From Filosporella fistucella (lineage: Eukaryota; Ascomycota; Leotiomycetes; Helotiales), in NCBI GenBank assembly GCA_030077755.1, contig JAQJZZ010000019.1, positions 1,128,501 to 1,192,500 of the forward strand: a DNA stretch of 64,000 nucleotides, in the 5' to 3' direction. Both the position numbers and the translations under genes were made by a program. The notes beneath the pieces were generated by a model that did no database searches, was not told the DNA's origin, and saw only the letters and a list, made by a program, of their open reading frames with translations. Shown piece after piece: positions 1 to 11,426 of the stretch; the first letter of the stretch is position 1; each line of letters begins with the position of its first letter.

Positions 1-2729
1 TAGGGTGTAAGTTAGCACCGAACATGGCTTGCACTCTACATGCCGGTCTGGTAGTACTTACTTAGATGCCATGGCTGAGGCAGGAGTCGACTCGATCTGA
101 ACAAGTATCTAACCGATTAGTCAATCAATGTTCTCTAGCACAATGACACGCAAGGTAATCTTGATGATTGATATGTGAGATGATAGGAGATCTTACTGAG
201 ATAGTCCTGTGATGTGTTTTTACCAAACAAGCGAGTCCTTAAATGAACTGTGTTGATGAGGTTGCTTGTTTGGAAAGTTGTTTGAGTTTTCGCGTGGGGA
301 GAAATACTTTATGGGTGAATAGCTTCAGAATCGCATCGTCAGGGCGATGGCGACTCATCCGCTGCAGCAGCTAGCCCCGATCGAGTTCAAGCTCCAAAGA
401 TAGCTGTCGAGCACCGGATCATGAATTTCGACGCTGTGATATCAGCAAAGGGGTTAGGACTAGCATGGAGATTAAAATGATTCTTCTTTGAGATACCAAT
501 CATACATCAAATTAGGTAGAGGAGCACATCGAGCTCCTAGGTCTTCTAACGTCGTGTTAGAATTAAAGATATGATTGAGAACAATCACAAGGCTAGTGGC
601 CCAGGTACTGTATAGAAAGGAAAGCCAGGCTACCGAAGTCAAAAAGGTCACAGTAGACTGATAAACCGCGTTCGACTTGCCTTAACTTATTTTCAGTAAA
701 CTCAATATACACAATTATTACTGATGAGAGCATTCGAAAAGAACGCCTGTTCGAGAAGGTCTCATCCCGAACACTAGAGACAGAGAAGGTCGAGTTGTCC
801 AAGTTGGAAGTTGACAGCCCGCTAGCAGATAATACTTAGCTTGGCATAGATTATATCAATTGAATTAACGTTTACGATTGTTGCTAAAAGCTTTCAGAAA
901 AGCACGCCTGTAGAGGAAGATGTCGTCCCTAATACTGTAGTTATTACGGTGGCATCTTCCTTACGTACCAGTATCAGCCAATACACATTTTCTGTGCCCA
1001 AATAGATAGATAGAGAGTATTATCATATTTCTATCTCTCTGATATCTGTGCCATTGACCAAATTGGACTGGGTCGAGTTGTCCAAGTCGATATTTGATAG
1101 ATCATTGGCGAACAATACTCAGCTTATCCTTACTATGTCCCCTCAAGTGAGTATTATTTCTATTGTTAACGATAGGATTTACAGGGCATGCTTAGAAGAG
1201 AAAGTGCCGTGGCGGACAGCGCAAACCAAGTAAGGAAAATAAGAAACCAACCGAACATTTCTCAATAGCCCACTGTGCCAAAATATTCACCTTGCCAACA
1301 ACCTGGAGATGTGATTATAAAATAGTAATGCTAGGGATGGCATTCATTACACAAGCGTGGAAGAGTATAAGCCTTCCAGGATATTGCAATATAGCTAGCA
1401 ACGAGATAGATGCATCCGGAGTTTCAGTAGCGCTCTATCCTAAAGTGTCAAGCTTTTCAAATTTCCAATGATGATAATTACAATTACTAGTACTTACGAC
1501 AATATCCACGAGAGTATAATACAACGAGATGGAGACAAGTCCGCTGACAAAGTGGTATGTCCTTCTCCCGAGTATAAAATCAAATTTGCCAATGAATGGT
1601 AAGTTCGCCAAGAGCAAAATAATCTGGTCATAGAACAAGTATCTGGATTAGTAGTTCTCAGTCGTGCTGAAAGGATAAACCGTTATTTAAATGCATGTCA
1701 TCCCCAAGTGATAAGGATCAAGCAATCTTTATGAAATTCGAGAACTCAAGCTGAAGATAGACATGAAGGAGAGCTTAAATGAGTATCTTCATCCTGGAGA
1801 GCAAGAAAATAGGCAATAATGAATTCCTTACTTGAAACAGAACGCTGGGAACAGAGCGCGGGAATAGAGAAGCCGCACAATGGTTATATGTATTGATAGG
1901 AAGGGTATTCACGGCACTCTGTTCCAAGATATGGACTTTTAGACTTCAAAGCTAAGATATAGGGCTTCATTTTTGGTACATGCTAGATCATGAACAGAGA
2001 TAGCATACTGAAAGCTTTCTTTGAGGGAAAGACCCATTGAGACCAAATAGAAACATTATATCACCATCTCGTCTTGTTGTATGGGCAATGTTCTCTGTAG
2101 ATGTGGGCACAAATTGTGCGTTATTGAAGTCTCAGTACTTTTTAGCAACTTGTAGACCACCAAGTCCTCTTGATGGGTGAGTGGTGCACCAGGAAGTCTA
2201 CCACACCATGGAAAAAGGGGCTCGCCAAAATAGCCGACGTCACATGTGACACCTTCTGTACTTGTACCTGAATCGTTATTGACATGATTTCGAACAGAGA
2301 AGATTAGACGATATTACTCCTGAAATCCCCAAAACACAAATTAAGACCATGTATATGCACAATGGAAAGAGCTAGTTTTAGTATAGCCTACAGAATAGGT
2401 AAACGTATGAAGTAAAAGCTACCTAGAAGTAATTATTCCATGCAATTCCTCTTATATCCGCGGAGGAAAAATATTTTTCGGAAGCTGCTGTTGCTCTTAG
2501 TGTGAACCCTACCGTATTGAAGAATATTGAAGTAAAGGTATCAATATTTAGAGTTACGGAAGGAATAGACCCAATTTACTTAGCTTGATGATCTCAGAGG
2601 GGCTCAGTGACTATCTCAACACAATTAGAGAGGAAATGGTTTTTTCTAATCTGGGTATCAATCTCGAATGTACAAGCTATAGTTTCTATCTTATCTTTAC
2701 ATGGAACATCATACTGTTCATACAAGACT
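1..2729. other. Gene-free left edge with decayed repeats
   Basis: I find no supportable gene here. Open frames are short and mostly lack an ATG, and none resembles a known domain. Two diverged copies of a coding-like segment lie at about 715-840 and 880-1135 (see findings). The stretch is visibly richer in A and T and in TA steps than the gene-bearing part that follows, as in decayed or RIP-affected fungal DNA, but I did not compute an index. Confidence 0.6.
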
Positions 2730-4603
2730 TTACCCCTCGACGATGAGCGGTGGAAATAGGCCATCCCATGCGCCCTTCCCGACTGGGGACATGGGTGTGC
2801 CGTAGGCGAAATCGGCTCCAGGTGTTGCATATTCAAAGGTTCTCTTCGACTTATCGACTCCGAGTATATCAAGTAGCTGTGTAGCCTTGTCGGGCATAAA
2901 AGGTTGCAACAATATTCCTACGACCCGAAGGGTCTCTGCGCTGTGATAGATTGTATCTTCGACCGCTAACATGAGCTCCTCTTGAGTCTTGGTATCCAAA
3001 GACTCAGTTGACGCTCTCTTGGCAAGAAACCAAGGTTCGGCGACAGTAAGATATTTGTTTTCCTGTCCGATGTCAGATATTCCAAATGTGGAAGTGCTCA
3101 CGGCATGCTTACCTCGTACACTGCCTCCATAATGGTTTGCAGTGCGGCACCTGGATTAAGCTCATCCATCATGGAAGCCACACCCCATCGCAAAGCCTCC
3201 AATGTAGATTGGCCGGTTACAGTAGTAGTCTTTCTGGCCAACGTTTTTGAACTCGCAGATACAACTGCTGCACGAACACTCCAAATTTTTGGCCGAGTGA
3301 TTCTGCTCAGCAAATTCCCGAGGCCACCTTTCAGTGCTTTGTTGTACCTTTCGACGATGAAGTGGTTGCCATAGTCAGAATCAGCCTGGATGCCGCCATC
3401 GTGAGCTAGGTAGAACCGTATGGCATCAAGTCCGAAACGATCGATAGCGAAAAACGGGTTCACGACATTCCCCGTCGACTTCGCCATTTTCTGGTGGCCA
3501 AGCGTCCAGTGAGCATGTGTTAAGATCTGCTTGGGCGGGGGTATATCTAACGCAAGTAGAAACGCTGGCCAGTAAATGCAGTGGAAACGAACGATATCCT
3601 TTCCAATCACTTGCACATCCGCAGGCCAGCCTAACGCATTCTCTTTCCCCGGGGCCCAAGGATATCCCGCTTTGGTAATATAATTAACAAGTGCATCCAG
3701 CCATACGTAGATTGTTTGACTCTCATCATCAGGCACCCTAATGCCCCAAGTCAACCGTTCTACAGGTCTAGAGATGGAAAGGTCCTCTAGTCCTTCTGTA
3801 ACTTGTTTGACTACATCATTCATGCGCGCGGCTGGAACAACGAAGCCTGGATTTGCCTTGTAGAAGTCAAGAAGGCTATCCTTAAATGCAGACAATCTAA
3901 AATGGTAATTCTTCTCAGATGTCCATTCCACTTCCTTTCCGGTTTCCTTGGAAGCCATCAGTGTGCGGCCTGTAAAAGGATCCAATCTTTTCTCAATGGC
4001 GGACTCCGGATAGTAGGTTTCATCGCTGATACAATACCAGCCTTCGTGTTTTGACTCATAAATGTATTCGCGTTCTCTGAGCATCATCCAAAAATATTGT
4101 ACAGCTTCTTGGTGGTCTAGATCTGTGGTTCTCACAAAATGGTCATTGGAGAGGCCAGCACGGTTTGCAAGTCTTTTGAATGTCTCCGCAGTCAGGTCAC
4201 AGAACTCCTTTGGTGGCGTCTTTGCTTCCTCTGCAGCTCGTTGTATCTTCATTCCATGTTCGTCCGTTCCAGTGCAAAGTATTGCCTTCCTCCCACGCAA
4301 GACCTGCCATCGCTTGAGAATGTCCGCAAGGACCATTGTGTACAGATGACCGACATGGGGAGCTTTAATATAGAGTTAGAAATCATCGATGAACCTAAAG
4401 ATGCCTCTCTTACCGGCATTAACATAGAAAATTGGTGTGGTAACATAGTACGGCTTTTCTGAGGAGTGCCTGGAGCTGGTAGAGCTTGCCCGAGGCTGAC
4501 TTGTGGATTTGCATGATTTGCAGATCCAACCTGGTCGCCAACTGGACTTCAAATATAATCCCAATGGTGGTCTTGCGACAGGGAAAATGACTCGACTCCT
4601 CAT
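2730..4603 (-). CDS. MSM1: Mitochondrial methionyl-tRNA synthetase
   Basis: Three exons on the minus strand: 4603-4414, 4362-3113 and 3062-2730, with introns of 51 and 50 nt; the joined frame is 591 codons (590 aa). It charges mitochondrial tRNA-Met with methionine. It is a class I synthetase: the HIGH-type signature reads HVGH at residues 66-69 and the KMSKS loop reads KMAKS at about 355-359. In between lie a CTGTDEHG stretch and the tryptophan-rich connective region typical of MetRS. The first ~45 residues are rich in Arg and Ser and almost free of acidic residues, as expected of a mitochondrial presequence; the compact length and lack of tRNA-binding appendices also fit the organellar enzyme. 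The start is the first ATG in the presequence frame. It is divergent from the Mtr2-like gene. Confidence 0.95.
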
Positions 4604-4912
4604 TTTGTGATGAGTAGGGGACGCGTCGAATCATTTCATATCAGTGCAGGGAGGCGGATTTGCGGCCGATTGATCCGCTTTGCGGAGCAAACAAAGCAAA
4701 CACCCCCAAATTCCAGCGACTTCCCTTTAGCTAGGTAACCCTACCTGCGCTTACGAACAAGCTCACTTTCATTCACTGAAATTGATCGAGGTCAGGTAAT
4801 CACTCCCCAAACTTCTTGGATGGCAGGCTCTGCAATTGCTCCTTGACTCTGGGCCACGTCTTGTCATCCGCGCCGAAGGTATCAGCAAGTCGTTTCGTCT
4901 TGATCCATCACC
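4604..4912. promoter_or_regulatory. Shared divergent promoter, MSM1 / MTR2-like
   Basis: Only 309 bp separate the start codons of the mitochondrial MetRS (minus) and the Mtr2-like gene (plus), so both 5' regions must lie here. I see no clear TATA box. The right half carries CT-rich runs just before the Mtr2-like ATG, as often seen in fungal 5' leaders. Confidence 0.5.
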
Positions 4913-5506
4913 ATGGCTGATACTTCAGCCGCTGCTGGTGACCTCGCTGAGGATGAGGAGGTCAATATCTCTACGATTGGTAATTCATCGCTTCTTGATA
5001 AATGGACACTGCTAACATTTCTAGCTACCGACAATTTCGTCGAGACTTATTACGCAGCCCTTAACAATCGCAAAGGCAAACCTAACCTTACGAGCTTCTA
5101 CGTCGAGCCGGGGAAGATCAAGGATGTTGAGCCTCGTATCACATTGAATGGTCATGATTTCAAGGACCCTGCTCAAGTGCAGAGATTGTTCGAAGAAGTC
5201 ATCCTGAACGTGCTCTACGACGTCGAGGTTTATGATTGCCAAGTCTTAAACCCACACTACATCACCGGCGCACCCGAGTCTGGCTTGGATCCTTCCCATG
5301 ACGGACGGAAAATGAGCATTCTAGTCACGGTATCTGGTAGTGTCAAGTACTGGAGCGACAAGCAAAATGCAAACGAGGCCGAAAGCAAAGCCTTCACAGA
5401 AACATTCGTGCTAGTCCCAAACTGGGAAACCTTCCGTCCAAATGCAGCCAAAGGTCTGAAGAAATGGTTAATTACGGCCCAGACATTCAGACGAAATGAT
5501 GATTGA
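4913..5506 (+). CDS. NTF2-fold mRNA export factor, Mtr2-like
   Basis: Two exons, 4913-4979 and 5025-5506, give 182 aa. The intron (4980-5024) is exactly 45 nt, has a GT start, a GCTAAC branch site at 5011-5016 and a CTAG end, and is in frame without a stop, so an unspliced reading would give 197 aa. The mature protein has a short acidic N-terminus followed by one NTF2-like domain: the FVETYYAAL helix comes first, and strands with TETFVLVPNW lie near the C-terminus. The length matches Mtr2 (about 180 aa), partner of the Mex67 mRNA export receptor at the nuclear pore; assignment to Mtr2 rather than another NTF2-like protein is inference from size and single-domain layout. It shares a divergent promoter with MSM1. 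Confidence 0.7.
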   Translation: MADTSAAAGDLAEDEEVNISTIGNSSLLDKWTLLTFLATDNFVETYYAALNNRKGKPNLTSFYVEPGKIKDVEPRITLNGHDFKDPAQVQRLFEEVILNVLYDVEVYDCQVLNPHYITGAPESGLDPSHDGRKMSILVTVSGSVKYWSDKQNANEAESKAFTETFVLVPNWETFRPNAAKGLKKWLITAQTFRRNDD

Positions 5507-6685
5507 ATCCTTAACTGGCGCGATCAGTAAAGGAGTGCGATCTGGCAAACGTCCATTGCAGGAGAAGTCTATCAGCGGCGGGCGCCTGAAGTATCTGTCC
5601 TACATACTCCGAGCAAATGAAATGATCAATGTTTTGTAAATTCGCCTTGCTCTATTTTGTGATTGTTCTTTTCAATATTACCCCCCCAGCATGGCTGTTT
5701 TCCAACATCTCTTCAGTCCATGACTGTTGACATAGTGCGACCCGCTTGTGAACACATTCTCTCCAAATTTCTTGAGCGACAGGTAGGCGCTCTAGATTTT
5801 CTAGACACGCATGTTCATCTAAACAGCTCACATACTTCTCACCTTAAATCGGAATATGACACTTGATTGAAGTACAGGAAAGATTTGCCATTCGTTATGT
5901 TTCGCTGTAAATCTATCAATCCTAGTCTGCAGGCTAGGTAAATATCTATGATCCGTGTTGTCGTAGCAGGCAGGTACTTAGGCAAGGCTGCCACATCATC
6001 TGAAGTGTCTACAAGGGACACTTGATTTCGTACTGTACTGTATTGCGAACATATATTGTGATCAATCTGGCTGGCCAGTGAGAGAATAATGGCCCTGTGC
6101 TTGAAACTCTTCAGATAGTTTGAGTGAGCGCACTTGAGTATAGGGCTGGACAATCGAAGAATGATGATCCAGTGTTTGGACCCGTCCAAGCGATTTGAGT
6201 GAGTCTGCCAGATTCTACAACTGACCATTTGATACTTAATTTGTGGATGGATCTTCTCAATCAACATGCAATATGGCTGGTCGAGGAGAAGCTTTTTGCA
6301 GAGGCAGAGATTTTCCGCTATACACAAAGTGGTGGTTTCGAGCTCCAATCCTGTACAATTTTACCTTCAACGAGGACTTCTGAATATATTCATTTCACAT
6401 AGGTATTCACTCATACTGTTGTGGCCTTAGTAACTTCCTATTGTCCTCCTTCCTATTGTGACCTACCTATCTCTTTAAACCTCTGCCCACTCCATCTCCT
6501 CTCTCACTCAATCACTTCCAACAACATCAAACCCAACGACCACAACCCTCAGCAACCTACATCCAAACACAGCTGTCTTCTTCTTTAGGTTCTCTTGAAC
6601 ACACTTGCCTTTCTTCCATCAGCATTCAGCTACCATCTTCTGATACTCTCTTCACACAAACCCCATTTGTGCGCGCATTGCAATC
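5507..6685. other. Intergenic region with a diverged tandem duplication
   Basis: No supportable gene. The open frames present lack an ATG or resemble nothing. Two similar units of about 75 bp lie head to tail at about 6070-6215. From about 6440 to 6685 the plus strand becomes strongly CT-rich, which looks like the promoter and 5' leader of the next gene. Confidence 0.5.
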
Positions 6686-9425
6686 ATGAAGTCCAGAGAT
6701 CACTCCCTCGAGAATGGCAAGGTTGCCGATGTCAGGGTCACCCTCGTTGAAGAAGAGGAGGAGCGCGATCTTGAGTATGTCAAAACTTTTTCATACCCTT
6801 TCAAGCATTCAGGAGGCGATCAAACGTATCAATGCCTGGTTACCTCTTACTTAAGATCCGAAGCGAATGCTAATCTTTCTACAGAGAGTATCAGATCGAA
6901 TCTCCAGAGATCGACAAAGATACAAACCGATGCTATGTGTTGACCAATCCAGGTGACATTCTTAACGTTCGCATCAACGCCAAAGCCAATGCGGCAGAGT
7001 TCTACGATCTCTATGTCGATGGCATTTTGCGCATCAGTCTGCAAAATGCTAAACCTGGAAGCGTCTTCAACCGAACCATCAAACTCGTTTGTCACAGACC
7101 AAAGGGCACTACTGCAAACAAGCGCAAAGGTCTTGAGATGTGCCGAATGCAAGTCAAGCAACGAGACTCAAGCAATGGTAAGTGTCCTTCGCTTTTCAAG
7201 GTATCACTTGTTAACATTTCAGACATCATGGTCAACGCAGGTGAGACTTCGGAAGTTGGAACTTTGGTCATCAAATGTTACGCCAAGAAACCCGAGATCG
7301 AAGATGAAGATGAAGAGATGCAAGATGAAGTGTCAGATATTCCCACCTTCGAGAAATACCCGGACTGGGCAGACTACAACTCCAGACTCATTGAAACAGA
7401 TGATTTCCCATCATTTGAGATTGGGTGAGTACTCATTGTCTCCTTCACATACTCTCCGTCTAATGGTCTTCCAGAATGATCACCGGAAAGAAAGGAGATA
7501 AGAAAGCCAAGGACCGTGTCGATGAAGTTGTCAAGAGATCTTCTTCTTACAAGCTGTGGGGCACATTCACGTTTTGCTTATGCTCCGAACATGATCTTGA
7601 AAAGCTTGGCTTTAATGTTGATACCGATGCTACACCTCCAACAAGTCCTGAGCACGATGGATCAGTCGCAGAAGAGAGCCGACAACCACCCGCTGCATAC
7701 GAAACCACAATCGAGCCAGCAGCTGTCGATTTGGAGGCTTCTCAAGAGGAGACAGATGAACCACTGGCTGTAACTGAAGCTGCCATCCAGCAGACTCGTG
7801 CTGGTTCTGAGCTTCTCCCAGAAGAGATTAACCATCAGCTTGTTGCGGTCGAAACTGCTGTTGAGCAAGGTCGTGCCAATTCTGAGCCAGCCCAAGACAA
7901 AACTCACCACCATTCTATTGCTGTTGAGACAGCTATTGAACAGGGTCGTGCCAATTCTGGGCCAGTCAAAGACGAAACCCACCATCAACCCGTTGCTGTC
8001 GAAATCCTTTTTGAGCAAGCACGAGCTGCTTCTGAGCCTTTCCAAGAGGAGAGCCATCAATTTGCTGCTTCTGACGCTGCTGTTGAAGAAGAAGCTGCTG
8101 CTTTGGAGCTTGCCCAAGAAGCTGTCCAACAAACTCCTCAATCTGGTACTGCCAATGAACAAGAACGAGCTAGTTCAGAGCTTTTCCAAGGAGAAACCCC
8201 AGGAAAGTCTGCATTGAAGCCATCCATGATCGGCGGTTTGAACAATGGAATTCTTGCCCAAGCTACCAAGGAATGGCTGGAAAACACCAAAGACTTTGCA
8301 TCAAATCTCAATGTCATTCAGAGTATTGAAACCGACGACGCAGGCACTTCTCAGCGTGTCAGAGAACCTCAATCAGTACCTCCGGAGTACGAAATGCTTG
8401 GATTGACCCAAAGCATGAGATCGGTATCAGTTGCTTTCAATGACCCAAGATCGGTATCTGTTGCTTTCGATGATTCAAGAAACTCAATGGTCCCTCCCTC
8501 GGCGACCCGCAAAGCTCTTATGGAATGGGTTGAAAAGACTGAGCCAATGGACATCGACGAATCTCTAACACGCCTCATCAAACCTCTAAAGAGATTTCGC
8601 AGAGCTCCATCTGAGGCACCTTCTGACTGCACCACCGTAACATCGATTGCCGATGCAGCAGATGTGGAGCGAAGCAGACAAGCCAGCATTCGGCTTCCCA
8701 ATAGCATTGGTACTTTGTCAGGTAGTAAGATTGTCCCTGGCAGCTTCTCGGCTTCCCATAGCCTTCCAAGTCCCATTCTGGGCAATGCATTCACTTCAAA
8801 GCCATCGTCCTACCAACCAAGAGGGCCTGTCTTTGGAGTTGTTGGAGCAATGGGCTTGATGCAGAGAGTCCAGCCAAGCTTCGGTGCTTCGGCACCGATG
8901 AATGCCTTCTCCAGTGGTGGTTCAGCCACTCCCTTCTTGACTGCTCCAGCCATCACAACGGCTGGGCCATCTTTTATACTCCGACCAGCCAACCCTGGCT
9001 TCGGTGCTGCCGGTTCTACTGGCATTTCGTCAGTTCCTCAACCAGCTGACATTGTTCCCGGTCCTTCCAGGGGATCATCACCTGTGGTGATGTCCAGGAA
9101 GCGACTGGCGGATGATGTCGTGGGAGAGGAATCTCGCCCTCTAAAGCGAGAGAGAACAGCGGAGCCTGAGGTTGGGGGAGGTTCTCGGGCGGAGGAAGAA
9201 GATGCTGCTGCTGCTGTTGTGCGGCTGGAACGCATCAAGAAGGAGAGATTGGCGGAGGTTGAGGAGCTCCGGAGATTGAAGCGGGAGAGGGATGCGAGGG
9301 AAGCTGCGGCCAAATTGGCCAGGGAGATTGCAGAGCTTGATGTAAGTGTTCATTCTACCAATTCAGAATACAACTAATACATTCAGGATGAAGTCGCTGC
9401 ATTGAAGGGAGAATTGGGACTGTGA
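6686..9425 (+). CDS. Unassigned protein: globular N-terminus, repeat block, disordered tail
   Basis: Five exons (6686-6774, 6885-7177, 7223-7424, 7475-9341, 9387-9425) give 829 aa; introns are 110, 45, 50 and 45 nt. The first ~230 residues look folded and begin with a beta-rich stretch containing YDLYVDGILR; this may be the fungal DUF7918-type domain, but I am not certain. Residues from about 260 to 430 hold seven tandem units of 24-25 residues with a core like VAVETAVEQGRANSEP. A short local duplication follows (SVSVAF twice). The later part is rich in Ser, Pro, Gly and Phe-Gly pairs, has basic clusters such as KRERT that could be nuclear localisation signals, and ends in a Lys/Glu/Arg-rich likely coiled coil. 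Nuclear location is plausible. Function unknown. Confidence 0.8.
7671..8188 (+). repeat. Coding tandem repeat, seven 72-75 bp units
   Basis: Within the preceding gene, seven consecutive units of 24-25 codons start with a Glu/Asp-Glu/Lys-x pattern and carry an E-Q-x-R-A-x-S-E/G-P like core. Units three and four are close to identical at the DNA level (both read GGTCGTGCCAATTCTG in the same place), while the outer units have drifted, which suggests recent expansion from the centre. Confidence 0.8.
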
Positions 9426-9600
9426 GCGGCGCTCCCCAATCCGGGGATATTCTAGATAGCTTTTTTGTTTTTTTAAAAAATGGACATTTGATTTGCTTTG
9501 AAACTTTATCTGAGGTTCGCCTTGACCCGTTCTAACAATTCTTCCTTGGTGTCCTTGGCATTTGGATGCAGATTTCTCTGACATTGTTACTAAGAAGAAT

Positions 9601-10005
9601 ATGGCTGGAATGAAAGTACTAACTGCTGCTAACCATCTCCTCAACTCTTCTCTCGACCAAGTTTCTGGGTCTAATAATGCATCAGGTAAGGCACCGGCAA
9701 GCTACGAGCAACGAACCACCGGTAGGATCCCCCTCCCTAGGGAACATATCTTGTCCCCAGATAGACCATGCTGCCACAGCCGTAACTATGCCTGTGAAAG
9801 CTATGATGAGTTAGTGACGAACAATGATGCTGCATTGCTTATTCCTGGATCTATGAAACATTCATGCCTAGAAATGTGTTCTGAAGATGATATTAGCTAT
9901 GGGGACCTTATATGTGGATGTGGGAAGTATAGCTATACTTTCGAATTCAATGCTCTGTCCAATGGAGTTGGCATTTTGGAGAATGCGGAGTTTGTTAAAA
10001 TGTAA
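9601..10005 (+). CDS. Possible small orphan protein
   Basis: An open frame from an ATG at 9601 would encode 134 aa. It contains several Cys residues in its second half and two near-neighbour Cys-rich patches, but no signal peptide, domain or known motif that I recognise. It lies 175 bp downstream of the repeat-containing gene in the same direction and could be part of that gene's 3' region instead. No intron signals help decide. Kept only as a candidate. Confidence 0.2.
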   Translation: MAGMKVLTAANHLLNSSLDQVSGSNNASGKAPASYEQRTTGRIPLPREHILSPDRPCCHSRNYACESYDELVTNNDAALLIPGSMKHSCLEMCSEDDISYGDLICGCGKYSYTFEFNALSNGVGILENAEFVKM

Positions 10006-10402
10006 ACGCGGGGTGGCGTAGTCTGGTGAAGCTTAGAAGCCGATGAATTTGGATCCTGAGTAGAGGTTCCTTTTAAACACAATCAACTATTAGAGTGTGC
10101 CAGGTATTCAGCTCTAAAAATGATCTGAAAGGTTTGTGCAGTTCTCCAACGACTTAAATGTGAATATCAAAAGAACAACTTTCTTGATCTCACGAGTCAA
10201 ACGCGCGTCACCAGCCACATCTCCTCAAGCTCTCCAGCGCCGACTGACGCCTCGCGCCTTATCGCTAACCTCGCCTATCTTATCGGAACAACCGAGCTCG
10301 CTGACTAATATCCCACAAAGGAAATTTCGCATCAACAGCTTTGTTCACATACCCGCGAAATTACTTACAATTCTTCAATCACGACGCCAACAATCCGCCA
10401 AA

Positions 10403-10995
10403 ATGCCTCAAGAAATCTCCGACATCAAGCAAGTGAGTTTTTGGCTGCGCATCCACGAGGGCTCTCTTTTCAATTTGGAATTGGGAATATCGTCTAATAT
10501 ATTTTGTTTAGTTCATCGAGGTTTGCAGACGCAAGGATGCTTCCTGTATGTTACCCTCAATTTCTAGAATTATGGCCGAAGAGAAGGAGGCGGACATAAA
10601 GGAACAAGGAGAATGGATTGGGGATTGAAGGTGGAATCCCTAGCGACACGGACTGACAATTTCCAGCTGCCCGCATAAAGCGCAACAAGAAGTCCTCGCA
10701 GATCAAGTTCAAGGTCCGCTGCCAACGACACCTATACACTCTGGTCTTGAAAGATTCCGAGAAGGCCGAGAAGTTGAAGCAATCGCTCCCACCAAGTATG
10801 TTCTCGAGGATTAGAATTATATGAAATCCCCTACCGAAACCCCCCCATGCACTGCATAGCCGTTATGTCTGCAGAAGCTCTCCAGATTTTACCATGCATG
10901 ATGAGGGGAAACAGTAGCTAACTCTTTTCCCTCCTCAAGATCTCACCATCGCCGATACCCCAAAGAAGAACGCCAAGGGAAAGAGGACTGCATAA
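10403..10995 (+). CDS. RPL38: 60S ribosomal protein L38 (eL38)
   Basis: Four exons (10403-10432, 10512-10545, 10667-10795, 10940-10995) give 82 aa, the family's usual length plus a short fungal tail. The core matches eL38 clearly: a RRKDA stretch followed by basic residues, then [14 protein letters not shown] and [12 protein letters not shown]. The protein belongs to the large ribosomal subunit. Introns of 79, 121 and 144 nt interrupt a coding region of only 249 nt, which is typical of filamentous-fungal ribosomal protein genes. The first intron starts after only ten codons. The start is the first ATG of exon 1 and gives the expected MPQEI beginning. Confidence 0.97.
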
Positions 10996-11426
10996 ATTTA
11001 AGGGACGGGATGAATTGATGTGGAGATCATGAGGATGGGTTGCATTGTCTTCGTTTTGTGCGGAAGGCGTCTGGCATACCATGGCGATGGCGAAAAGCTG
11101 CGCTATGATGAGATAGCAAAGCAGAAATGAAACCAATTCACAACCAATTTCGTACATTTCACAGCCTGCAGAACTACAAAACCTCGATAGGGAAATCTAA
11201 TGCGAAAGCATCGCAAACTATATGTAAGCAGACATCATTAGAAATTTTAGTGCTTGTCGGGTTTTCATTTTATGGTCAAGTTCCGAAGCGTGACTGCCTC
11301 CGGTTCTCACCGATTATACGTAAGTTAGGCGCCTGAAAGCTTCAAGGTTTATATAACACATCTTTTCCGAACTCTTCAAATTCTCACAGCGAAAGGCAAT
11401 ATTGATAACCCAGGTCCGGATTCAAG
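10996..11426. other. Intergenic, RPL38 3' end to next promoter
   Basis: About 430 bp with no convincing frame on either strand. It must hold the RPL38 3' UTR and the promoter of the next gene; I see no distinct element. Confidence 0.4.

Noticed and set aside
5839..6348. 169-codon minus-strand open frame
   Set aside because: It starts with TTG, overlaps the tandem duplication and resembles no protein; amino acid composition looks like non-coding sequence.
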